Source of the DNA: Gemmatimonadaceae bacterium
Lineage (GTDB): Bacteria > Gemmatimonadota > Gemmatimonadetes > Gemmatimonadales > Gemmatimonadaceae
Reading direction: 5' to 3'
Assembly: GCA_036504815.1 (NCBI GenBank)
Contig: DASXUN010000021.1
Coordinates: 124,001-188,000 of the forward strand
Length of the DNA: 64,000 nucleotides
Positions 51,893 to 59,575 of the stretch are shown here, piece after piece. The position numbers were made by a program, and so were the translations under genes. The first letter of the stretch is position 1. Every line of letters begins with the position of its first letter. The notes beneath the pieces were generated by a model. That model did no database searches and was not told the DNA's origin. It saw only the letters and a program-made list of their open reading frames with translations.

Positions 51893-52791
51893 TTCGTACC
51901 GCGGCGCTCGTGCTCGCCGCGGCGTTCGTCGCCGCGGGCGAGCCGGCGACGCTCTCGGTGCGCGGCGCCAACGGCCGCACCGCGTGGTGGCGGGAGGACC
52001 GTGCCCCGGTGCGATGGGAGCACGCGCATCCGGTCGTCACTCACGCCATCGTGTGGCATCGCGGCGCGCCCGGTGTCGAGTGGGGCGAACTCTCGCTCGA
52101 GGCCGGCGGCGAGGCGTGGCGCACGCGCGTCATCATCGCGCGGCTCGATCCGCGCCGAGTGCGCTTTGACGTGCAGTGGGGTGTCGACAGCGCGGCGCAG
52201 CCCGCCTGGTCCATCTCCAGCGCGCCAACGAATGTGCGATTCGCCGTCAACGCCGGACAGTTCACGGCCACGTTGCCCTGGGGATGGGTGGTGGCCGGCG
52301 GACAGGAACGGCTTGGGCCGGGACGTGGCCCGCTCTCCAGCGCCTTCATCATCGACCGAGAGGGCGCGGTGCGCATCGTGGACGGCGATACCCTCGCCGC
52401 CCTGCGACGGAGCGGCGACATCGCCGCCGCGTTTCAGTCGTATCCGTCGCTCCTCACTGGCGATGGCGATGTGCCAGTCGCATTGCGCGCGCCCTGCGCC
52501 ATCAACTGTACCCACCGCGATGCGCGACTCGCCATCGGACTCGACCGAAACGGATTTGTTTTGGTGGCGCTCACCCGCTTCGACGCCGGCGGCGAAGCAC
52601 TCGGCTTCATCCCGCTGGGCCTCACCGTTCCCGAAATGACCGCCCTCATGGGCGCACTCGGCGCGCGCCAAGCGATGCTCTTGGACGGCGGCATCTCCGC
52701 GCAAATGCTCGTGCGCGATGCGCGCGGATCCGCCCACACCTGGCGCGGCGTCCGCCGCGTCCCGCTCGGCCTTGTCGCAATTCCGCGATAG
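51889..52791 (+). CDS. NAGPA-type phosphodiester glycosidase domain protein, exported
   Basis: 300 residues with an N-terminal signal (LVLAAAFVAAGEPA). The domain resembles the phosphodiester glycosidase (NAGPA/DUF2233) fold: FAVNAGQFTATLPWG, SSAFIIDREGAVRIV, CTHRDARLAIGLDRNGFVLVAL and the final MLLDGGISAQMLV, which corresponds to the ALNLDGGGS motif. Such enzymes cleave sugar-1-phosphodiesters, for example in cell-wall polymers or capped mannose. The GTG at 51889 overlaps the previous stop (GTGA). The substrate is unknown. Confidence 0.75.
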   Translation: MIRTAALVLAAAFVAAGEPATLSVRGANGRTAWWREDRAPVRWEHAHPVVTHAIVWHRGAPGVEWGELSLEAGGEAWRTRVIIARLDPRRVRFDVQWGVDSAAQPAWSISSAPTNVRFAVNAGQFTATLPWGWVVAGGQERLGPGRGPLSSAFIIDREGAVRIVDGDTLAALRRSGDIAAAFQSYPSLLTGDGDVPVALRAPCAINCTHRDARLAIGLDRNGFVLVALTRFDAGGEALGFIPLGLTVPEMTALMGALGARQAMLLDGGISAQMLVRDARGSAHTWRGVRRVPLGLVAIPR

Positions 52792-52835
52792 GCGGGACCC
52801 TTACTGCAACTGCATACCACATCGCGGAGACTCGA

Positions 52836-53516
52836 CTACCGCAACTCAGCGACGATCGTCAGGTACTCGTTCACGAAACCTTTGGTGACCGTCAGCTGCA
52901 CGCGCTTGGCGAACACGCGCGGATGCCGGACGTACCACCGCAGCAGGCCGCGTCGCCGGTCGTGGGAACGCACGCCGTGCCCGTGACCGAAGATATCGCC
53001 CAGTGAAATCCGCTGAGACTGCTCCAGCGCGCGAATCTCCTTGAACCCGTGCGCCGAGAGCAGTTGCCGGAACGAGGCCCGCGTGAAGTCGTGCAGGTGG
53101 TGCCGGTTGCTGTCGGTGCAAACGGTCACGGGCACCGAGGCGATGAACCGCCCGCCCTTCGGGAGCACCTTCGCCACGTGCGCCACGTAGGCAGTCGGAT
53201 TGGGCAGATGCTCCACCGTTTCCATGCTTACCCACACGGAAGGCTGCGGTGTGGGCGCAAAGCGCAGCGCGTCGGCCTCGAAGTACGTGATGCCGTCATG
53301 CGCATGGCGCGAACGCGCATACTCCAGCGCGCCACGGTCCAGGTCCACCCCCTGCACCGACCGCGCCCCCGCTTGCAGCAACACCTCGCTGCCGAATCCC
53401 GTGCCGCACGCGCAGTCCACCACGTCGGCATCGCGCACGTATTCGGCAGCCAGCGTGTAGCGCTCCTGGTGCAGCGCCAGCAATGCCCTGTCAAATGCCG
53501 CGTCAGCAGGCAGCAA
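52836..53516 (-). CDS. Class I SAM-dependent methyltransferase, 5' end unclear
   Basis: 226 residues from the first usable start codon, TTG at 53516. SAM motif I DCACGTGFGSEVLL, motif II GVDLDRGALEYA, then ETVEHLPNPTAYVAHVAKVLPKGGRFIASVP, typical of Methyltransf_11/25 proteins. The frame continues upstream as ILPYTSERLDPLLLPADAAF. That looks like the conserved start of such enzymes (compare FTGERFVP), but no start codon exists before the 11-bp array at 53556. Either TTG or a rare ATT start is used, or the array has replaced the native start. It lies downstream of glnA on the same strand. Target unknown. Confidence 0.75.
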   Translation of the reverse strand: MLPADAAFDRALLALHQERYTLAAEYVRDADVVDCACGTGFGSEVLLQAGARSVQGVDLDRGALEYARSRHAHDGITYFEADALRFAPTPQPSVWVSMETVEHLPNPTAYVAHVAKVLPKGGRFIASVPVTVCTDSNRHHLHDFTRASFRQLLSAHGFKEIRALEQSQRISLGDIFGHGHGVRSHDRRRGLLRWYVRHPRVFAKRVQLTVTKGFVNEYLTIVAELR

Positions 53517-53555
53517 GAGCGGATCAAGCCGCTCGGAAGTGTAAGGAAGAATCTT

Positions 53556-53599
53556 CTGTTGTCTCTCTGTTGTTTCTCTGTTTTCTCTCTGTTGTTTTT
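53556..53599. repeat. 11-bp tandem repeat array, locus 4 (4 units), directly after the glnA stop
   Basis: CTGTTGTCTCT, CTGTTGTTTCT, CTGTTTTCTCT and CTGTTGTTTTT on the plus strand. On the glnA strand this reads TGA followed at once by AAAACAACAG and further CAACAGAG units. Same orientation relative to the upstream gene as at glnN. Confidence 0.95.
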
Positions 53600-54960
53600 C
53601 AGTACTTCGCCAAGTACTGCGCCAGCTCCCACTCCGACACCTGTGTCACGTACTCTCTCCACTCCTGTCTCTTGGCATCTAGGAAGTGTCGAGTGACATG
53701 CTCGCCGAGCGCCGCGCACATCTCCTTGTCCTTCTCGAGTTCGTCGCACGCCTCGTTGAGGTCGTGCGGCAGGTCGTCGATGCGCAGGCGCCGCTTCTCG
53801 CGGAAGCTCATCTCCCAGATGTTCTCGTCCACCGGCTCGCGGCTCGAGGCCTCGGTCTCGAGCCCATCCAGTCCGGCCGCGAGCATGACCGCGAGCGCCA
53901 GGTACGGGTTGGCGCTGGGATCGGGCGACCGCAACTCCACGCGCGTTCCCGTGCCGCGGCGCGCCGGCACGCGAATCAGCGGCGACCGATTGCGCATCGA
54001 CCACGCGACGTTCACCGGCGCCTCGAATCCGGGCACGAGCCGCTTGTACGAGTTCACCAGCGGATTGGTGATCGCGCTCATCCCCCGGGCGTGCCGCAAC
54101 AGGCCGCCAATGTAGTGGTGTGCCACCGATGAGAGCTCAAACTCGCCCTTCGGATCGAAGAAGGCGTTCTGCCCGTCCTTGAACAGCGACTGGTGCGTGT
54201 GCATGCCGCTGCCGTTCTGTCCATAGATCGGCTTGGGCATGAACGAGGCGTGCATGCCGAACTGTTGCGCCACGTTGCGCACCACGAACCGGAAGGTGGC
54301 AAGCGCATCGGCCGTGGTGAGCGCGTCGGCGTACCGGAAATCGATCTCGTGCTGTCCGTGCGCCACTTCGTGATGCGCCGCCTCGATCTCGAATCCCATC
54401 TGCTCCAGCGCATCCACGATCGCGCGCCGCGCATCTTCGCCGAGGTCCACCGGGCCGAGATCGAAGTACGACCCCACATCATGCGTCGTCGTGCTTGGCG
54501 CGCCGTCGGGCCCGAGCCGGAACAGGAAGAACTCCGCCTCCATCCCGGCGAACATCGTGTACCCCAGTCGTGCGGCGCGCGCGACCTGTCGCTTCAGGAC
54601 GCCGCGAGGATCGCCGGCAAAGGGCTCGCCTTCCGGCGTCGTGATGTCGCAGATGAGCCGCGCCACCCGCGCCTGCGGGTCGCTCCACGGGAAGATCCGG
54701 AAGGTCTCCAGGTCCGGCCGCAGCAGCATGTCGCTCTCCTCCACCCGCACGAAGCCTTCGATGGAGGAGCCGTCGAACAGGATGTCACCCTCGAGCGCCT
54801 TCTTCAGTTGCGACGTCGGAACTTCGACGTTCTTGTTGACGCCGAGAATGTCGGTGAACTGCAGCCGGACGAAGCGCACTTGATGCTGCGCCACAATCGC
54901 CATCAGGTCTTTGGCGGTCACGCCACGCAGGTCGCTCAGCAGGGCTCGAGAGGTGGTCAC
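53599..54960 (-). CDS. glnA: Glutamine synthetase type I (GSI-alpha-like)
   Basis: 453 residues. FTDILGVNKNVEVP, FDGSSIEGFVRVEESDMLLRPD, GMEAEFFLFR (metal site), HHEVAHGQHEIDFRY, MPKPIYGQNGSGMHTHQSLFKDG and ANPYLALAVMLAAGLDG are classic GSI motifs. Its length and the lack of the GSI-beta adenylylation segment point to the alpha type, regulated by feedback rather than by adenylylation (family knowledge). The GTG at 54960 is the only plausible start near the conserved N-terminus; no strong Shine-Dalgarno is seen. It is the second glutamine synthetase in the window and, like glnN, is followed immediately by an 11-bp array. Confidence 0.95.
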   Translation of the reverse strand: MTTSRALLSDLRGVTAKDLMAIVAQHQVRFVRLQFTDILGVNKNVEVPTSQLKKALEGDILFDGSSIEGFVRVEESDMLLRPDLETFRIFPWSDPQARVARLICDITTPEGEPFAGDPRGVLKRQVARAARLGYTMFAGMEAEFFLFRLGPDGAPSTTTHDVGSYFDLGPVDLGEDARRAIVDALEQMGFEIEAAHHEVAHGQHEIDFRYADALTTADALATFRFVVRNVAQQFGMHASFMPKPIYGQNGSGMHTHQSLFKDGQNAFFDPKGEFELSSVAHHYIGGLLRHARGMSAITNPLVNSYKRLVPGFEAPVNVAWSMRNRSPLIRVPARRGTGTRVELRSPDPSANPYLALAVMLAAGLDGLETEASSREPVDENIWEMSFREKRRLRIDDLPHDLNEACDELEKDKEMCAALGEHVTRHFLDAKRQEWREYVTQVSEWELAQYLAKY

Positions 54961-55136
54961 GGCAGGGTAGGACGAGGGTCAGGGCCCGTCTCGTCGGGAT
55001 GCGGGCCGGGTGGTGGAGTCTGCGCGTCTGGACGCCTGATTGCAATGCGCACTGCGTCCAATTTGGGGCGGCCGACGTTAGTTTTCCGCTGATCGGCGGC
55101 CCCGTCGCACCGCTTACCATCTTCCGACTCCCAACC

Positions 55137-55898
55137 GTGTCTACGACCTGTCCTCGCTGCCACGAGCCCGCATCCGGCAAGTTCTGCGCAAACTGCGGCT
55201 CCGCCCTCCAGGGGGCCCAGTGCCCTGACTGCGGCGGTGCGCTCACCCTCGGCGCGCAGTTCTGCCATCACTGCGGCACCGCCATGAAAGGCGTGGCGTC
55301 CGCGGCTCCAAGTCGAGTGCCGTGGATCGTCACCGGTGTCGCCCTCGTGGCCGTCATTGCGCTCGTCCTCTTTCAGGCCTCGCGGTCGGCGACTGACGAG
55401 GGCCCGGCAAGCGCGGGCCAGACCGCGCCGATGATGGGCGGCGGAAGCGGCGGCGGTGGTGTGCCGGACATCGCCTCGATGTCGCCGCAGGAACAGGCCG
55501 ACCGGTTGTTCAACCGCGTCATGTCGTATGCCTCGGAGGGCAAGGCCGATAGTGCGGCCATTTTCGCTCCGATGGCGCTGCAGGTCTTCGACATGCTCGC
55601 GCCGCTCAACGTGCACCAGCGGTACGATGTCGGCCTCGTGGCGCTCGTCTCGGGACAACTCGGCCGGGCGAAGGTCGAGTCGGATACGATCCTCATCAAG
55701 AATCCCAGGGATCTCCTCGGCCTGACGCTGGCCATGCGCGTGGCCGAGGCGTCGAAGAACAGTGCGGCAGCGGGCGACTTCGGCAGGCGGTTGCTTGCGG
55801 CCGAGCCGGCGGAGCGAAAGACCAAGCGTGAGGAGTACGAGTTCCACGGCAATGACATCGATGCAGCCATCAAGGATGCTCGTGCCAGAAAGCCGTGA
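55137..55898 (+). CDS. Double zinc-ribbon membrane protein with C-terminal helical domain
   Basis: 253 residues. Two zinc ribbons: CPRCHEPASGKFCANCG and CPDCGGALTLGAQFCHHCG (residues about 5-50). One transmembrane helix follows (WIVTGVALVAVIALVLF, about 65-82), then a Gly-rich linker and a helical repeat-like domain (about 110-250, TPR-like spacing). The topology suggests cytoplasmic zinc ribbons and an extracytoplasmic domain. The GTG at 55137 directly precedes the first ribbon; no Shine-Dalgarno is present. It is divergent from glnA across 176 bp. Function unknown. Confidence 0.7.
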   Translation: MSTTCPRCHEPASGKFCANCGSALQGAQCPDCGGALTLGAQFCHHCGTAMKGVASAAPSRVPWIVTGVALVAVIALVLFQASRSATDEGPASAGQTAPMMGGGSGGGGVPDIASMSPQEQADRLFNRVMSYASEGKADSAAIFAPMALQVFDMLAPLNVHQRYDVGLVALVSGQLGRAKVESDTILIKNPRDLLGLTLAMRVAEASKNSAAAGDFGRRLLAAEPAERKTKREEYEFHGNDIDAAIKDARARKP

Positions 55899-56154
55899 GG
55901 ACGCGCGCGATCTCCGCTATATATAGTGCGGTTGTGGCAATTTTCGCGACATAACAAAGCCAGTATAGCGATTTAATAGCGTCACTATGGCAGGGTGGTG
56001 TCGCCAGTGGGTTGGGTTCGTTCGAACTACGGAGACGCATCGTCCGCTGTCAGGGAGCCATTCGTACGTCGCCTTTGGAACTCGCTTTCCTTCGGAAGGC
56101 GCTAGCTGCTTGATGAACGCACGTTGCGTTCGACCCGACGGACATGAGGCCGGA
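55899..56154. other. AT-rich gap with palindromes upstream of a broken regulator gene
   Basis: 256 bp with no supported gene. It contains the palindrome CTATATATAG (55917-55926) inside imperfect CGC/GTG flanks and a -10-like TATAGC at 55964. This may be the relic promoter/operator of the decayed gene that follows. Confidence 0.4.
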
Positions 56155-56723
56155 ATGACCGAGCACGCGGTGAACTCGACCGTCCAGCGCATCTCGCAGC
56201 TGTTGCGCGGCACGCCGGAGCCGGCTGCGTATCGCGTGCTCATTGTGGATGACGAAGACGCCCTGCGCACCGGCCTCGTGCAGTTCCTCCGGCCGTGCGG
56301 CTACGAGACCGTTGGCGCACGCAACGGCGACGAGGCGCTCGACGCCGTGCGCGACGGCAAGTTCGAACTGATGCTGGAGCGACACGCCGTGCAGTCGAGG
56401 TCCTCACGCCGCTCAGGCGCCTCGCCCGCGTCGTTCCGTCCGGCCAGGACCATCAGGAGCACTGGAACGGCCGTGGCTATCCGCGCGCGCTGTCCGGCCA
56501 GGACATCTCCCTCGGCGGACGCATCCTGCACGTCGCGGATGTCTACGACGCCATGACCTCGCCCCGTGCATTCCGCGAAGCCAGGACGCCGCAGGAGGCC
56601 ATGGCCATTCTTTCCGCGGAGGCGGGCGCCCAGTTTGACCCGGCCGTCTTTGACGCCTTCCGGAAGGTCGTTCAGCACCGCAAGTCGTTAGTCTTCCTCA
56701 ACGTCGACGATTCCGGCAGCTGA
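56155..56723 (+). pseudogene. Broken receiver/HD-GYP regulator (internal deletion and frameshift)
   Basis: The first frame (ATG 56155) encodes the start of a CheY-like receiver, YRVLIVDDEDALRTGLVQFL through DAVRDGKFELML. It then becomes nonsense at about 56370, before the phospho-acceptor Asp. From about 56390 the +2-shifted frame encodes the end of an HD-GYP domain: HWNGRGYPRALSGQDISLGGRILHVADVYDAMTSPRAFREA, to a stop at 56723. The HD catalytic half, several hundred bases, is missing, and the expected HHE motif reads HQE. This is what remains of a response regulator/cyclic-di-GMP phosphodiesterase. Neither fragment should be functional. Sequencing error cannot explain the lost domain. Confidence 0.78.
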
Positions 56724-56759
56724 TCAGACTGCACGGCGCGCTCCTGCGTACCGACCAAC

Positions 56760-56785
56760 GCGCGCCGGGAGCGGCGCGTTTTCCT
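56760..56785 (+). terminator. Short hairpin with T tract just before the TolC-like gene
   Basis: CGCGCC-GGGAGC-GGCGCG (56761-56778) is followed by TTTTCCTT. It could end transcription from the broken regulator, but lies only 16 bp before the next ATG, so it may instead act as an attenuator of the efflux operon. Confidence 0.5.
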
Positions 56786-56793
56786 TATTACAG

Positions 56794-58248
56794 ATGCGAA
56801 CGCCCTTCTTGATACTCGCCGCCGCAACGATTGCGGCTTGCCCGGCGCCGACTTTTGCCCAGCGCGCCGATACGCTCCGTCTTTCCATCGAAGACGCCGT
56901 CACCCGTATGCTGCGGACCAGCGACGAAGCCCGCGCCGCCTGGCAGCTGGTGCAGTCCACGGACGCGCAGGTCACGGCGGCCCGCGCGGCCGGGCTGCCG
57001 CAAATGCGCCTCACCAGCAGCTACCAGCAGGTGCTCAAGAACGCGCGCGCCGAGATGGTCAGCCAGATCTTCGGCCAGAAGTACACGTACAACACGACGC
57101 TGAACACGCAGCAGGCCCTGTTCCAGGGTGGCCGCATTGTCTCGGCCGCGCAGGCGGCCAGCAGCGTGCGCGGCGCGGCGCGCATGGATCACGCCGAGAC
57201 GCGCGCGCGGCTCGCCGTCGATGTCCAGCGCGCCTATCTCAACGCCTCGTATCTCGCGAAGCTCGCCCAGCTGCAGGCGGAGAACCTCGCGTTGGCCAGC
57301 GGGCGGGTCACCCAGACCGAGCAGCTCTTCAGTGCCGGACGCGCCGCCCGGTTCGATGTGCTGCGGGCCCGGGTGGAGCGCGCCAACCTCGAGCCGCTTG
57401 CATTGCAGGCCGTTTCAGACCGGGACGTAGCGCTCCTCGAGGTCCGGCGACTTCTCGACATCCCCGTGGATCAGCCGCTGGAACTCACCACGGTCCTCGA
57501 CCCGGCCGCGGTGAAGTCCTTCGCCGACCGGGTGACCGCCGACGCCGCCCCGGATGCCCCGCGCGCGTCGGTGCGTTCGGCCGAGTTCACCGCGCGGGCG
57601 CGGCGGGCCAGCGTGCGCGTCGCACGGGCTGACCTGCTCCCGCAACTAAACTTCGCGTTCAACCTCGGGTATCTCGCACTGCCGACGCTGAACGGGTTCC
57701 CGATGCGCATGGGCAGCGTCACCGCGGCGGCGTGCCCGCCCGGCTCCGCCGCCGGAAAGGCCTGCCAGAACAACGGCTGGTTCCCCGACCGGAACTTCAC
57801 CTTCTCGTTCTCGTGGAACGTGTTCGACGGCTTGCGCGCCAAGGGCAACCTGGATTTGGCGCAAGCGCAGGCAAAGATCGCCGAGATTACGCTGCGTCAG
57901 GTGCGCGAGGCGGCCATTCTCGAGGTCTCCCGGGCCCGCAATGAACTCGCGCGCGCAACCGCAGCTTTTAGTGCCCGGCAGGAGAACTCGGCGCAGGCTG
58001 ATGAAGCCTACCAGCTCGCCGCGATGCGATATCAGCGCGGACTCAGCACCCAGCTCGAAGTGTCCGACGCTCAGTACCAACTGCTCACCGCACGGTCCAC
58101 GGAGGCGAAGGCAACGTTCGACCTCTACCTGGCCGTGGCCGATCTGGCCCGCGTCCGCGGCCGTGACATTCCGCTTCCAAACGGGACCACAATCCCCGTG
58201 CGCACCGATGCCCGCAATGCACTCTCTGGTCCCCTTCCGATTCGTTAG
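56794..58248 (+). CDS. TolC-family outer-membrane efflux channel
   Basis: 484 residues with a signal peptide (FLILAAATIAACPAPTFAQ). Two repeated outer-membrane-efflux (OEP) segments have the long coiled helices typical of TolC: LAVDVQRAYLNASYLAKLAQLQAENL and ILEVSRARNELARATAAFSARQENSAQADEAYQLAAMRYQRGLSTQLEVSDAQ. Strand regions such as NFTFSFSWNVFDGLRAKGNLDLA fit the barrel. No Shine-Dalgarno is evident before ATG 56794. It begins a TolC-MFP-RND operon; the adaptor gene overlaps its end. Confidence 0.88.
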   Translation: MRTPFLILAAATIAACPAPTFAQRADTLRLSIEDAVTRMLRTSDEARAAWQLVQSTDAQVTAARAAGLPQMRLTSSYQQVLKNARAEMVSQIFGQKYTYNTTLNTQQALFQGGRIVSAAQAASSVRGAARMDHAETRARLAVDVQRAYLNASYLAKLAQLQAENLALASGRVTQTEQLFSAGRAARFDVLRARVERANLEPLALQAVSDRDVALLEVRRLLDIPVDQPLELTTVLDPAAVKSFADRVTADAAPDAPRASVRSAEFTARARRASVRVARADLLPQLNFAFNLGYLALPTLNGFPMRMGSVTAAACPPGSAAGKACQNNGWFPDRNFTFSFSWNVFDGLRAKGNLDLAQAQAKIAEITLRQVREAAILEVSRARNELARATAAFSARQENSAQADEAYQLAAMRYQRGLSTQLEVSDAQYQLLTARSTEAKATFDLYLAVADLARVRGRDIPLPNGTTIPVRTDARNALSGPLPIR

Positions 58249-59575
58249 CGCGGTCGCTGTTGCCGCGCTGTGCACCTCCGCCTGCGGCGGCAAGCCCAAG
58301 GATGCCGCGGCGGGGCCGCCCGCGAGCGGCGCCGCGCCAGGCGGTCCGGCGGCGTCCGGCGGTGCGCGGGGCAGCGGTGCGGGTGGCGCTGCCGGCGGCG
58401 GTCCGCGTCGCACCGCCGCCGTGGTGCTTGGCGTGAATGACGTGGCCAAGGTTGCGCGCGGCAACATCGAGGCGGGCATTCCGATTGCGGGTGATCTTCG
58501 CCCGATCGAGATCCTGAGCCTCAAGTCACGGCTCGAGGGCAACGTCGAGCAGGTCTATGTCCGCGAAGGCGACCGCGTGCGCGCCGGTGCGCCGCTCGCC
58601 CGCTTCGAGGCCGTGGATTTTGAGAGCGCGCTGCGCTCGGCCGAGGCCGATGTCGTGTCGGCCCGCACCGCGGCGACAACCGCGCAGTGGAACTACGACC
58701 AGTCGCGCGACCTGTTCAAGGCGGGCGCGATCGCCGAGCGCGACCTGCGCGCCACGGAACAGGCGGCCGTCGCCGCCAAGGCGCAGCTGGCCGCCTCCGA
58801 GTCGCGCCTGCGCGCCGCCCAGTCGCAGATGCGCGACACGCGCATAGTCGCGCCGGTGAACGGCACCATTCAATTCCGCCGCGTCCAGGGCGGCGAGCAC
58901 ATCCTGCGGGGCGCCGAGTTGTTCACGCTGGTCCGCAGCGAGGTGCTGGAACTGACGGCTGCCCTGCCGGCCCGTCGCGCAAATGAAGTGAAGCCCGGCC
59001 AGATGGCGCGATTCCTCGCGGACGGCAAGACCTTCACGGGACGCGTGGCTCGCGTCAGTCCGACCATCGATCCGGCATCGCGTTCGATCACGGCCTACGT
59101 GCAGATCCCGAATGCCAATGGCGAGCTCAAGGGCAATACGTTCTCGAGCGGCCAGATCATCGCGCAAACGTTGTCCAACGTGCTCGTGGTGCCGCAGCCG
59201 GCGGTGCGTTTCGGCCAGGACGGCAAGCCGTTCGTATACCGCATCACGGGCGGCGAGCTCGAGCAGGCCTCGGTAACCGTGGGGGTGATCGACGAGGCCC
59301 GCAGTCTCATCGAGGTCAAGGATGGGCTGCAGGTCGGCGACCAGGTGGTCGTCGGCAACGTCGGAACGCTGGGTCGCGGCATGAAAGCGCAGATCATCGG
59401 CAATGAACGCGGCGCCGGCCCCGGTGGGGCGCGCGGCGGTGAGACCCGCGAAGGCAGCAGTGCCGCTCCGGGCGGCGGAGCGCGCCGGTCGCGTGGTGAC
59501 AGCATGGGCATTCCGGGCACCAAGGCGGCGCCCGACAGCTCGCTGAAGGGCAAGAGCGGGCGGAAGCCGCAATGA
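58217..59575 (+). CDS. RND efflux periplasmic adaptor (MFP)
   Basis: 452 residues. A signal or lipoprotein-like N-terminus (VSAVAVAALCTSACGG), an Ala/Gly/Pro-rich linker (about 25-60), a lipoyl half with SLKSRLEGNVEQVYVREGDRVRAGAPLARF, an alpha-hairpin (about 130-200), the second lipoyl half RIVAPVNGTIQFRRVQGGEHI, a beta-barrel domain and a Gly/Arg/Ser-rich tail. ATG 58217 was chosen to start the signal sequence; ATG 58208 is also possible. Both overlap the TolC gene. It bridges the pump and the outer channel. The stop overlaps the pump start by 4 bp (ATGA). Confidence 0.88.
   Translation: MHSLVPFRFVSAVAVAALCTSACGGKPKDAAAGPPASGAAPGGPAASGGARGSGAGGAAGGGPRRTAAVVLGVNDVAKVARGNIEAGIPIAGDLRPIEILSLKSRLEGNVEQVYVREGDRVRAGAPLARFEAVDFESALRSAEADVVSARTAATTAQWNYDQSRDLFKAGAIAERDLRATEQAAVAAKAQLAASESRLRAAQSQMRDTRIVAPVNGTIQFRRVQGGEHILRGAELFTLVRSEVLELTAALPARRANEVKPGQMARFLADGKTFTGRVARVSPTIDPASRSITAYVQIPNANGELKGNTFSSGQIIAQTLSNVLVVPQPAVRFGQDGKPFVYRITGGELEQASVTVGVIDEARSLIEVKDGLQVGDQVVVGNVGTLGRGMKAQIIGNERGAGPGGARGGETREGSSAAPGGGARRSRGDSMGIPGTKAAPDSSLKGKSGRKPQ

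Noticed and set aside
56155-56723. Two small intact genes (receiver and HD-GYP fragment)
   Set aside because: Each fragment stops inside a conserved domain and lacks catalytic residues, so a single decayed gene explains both.
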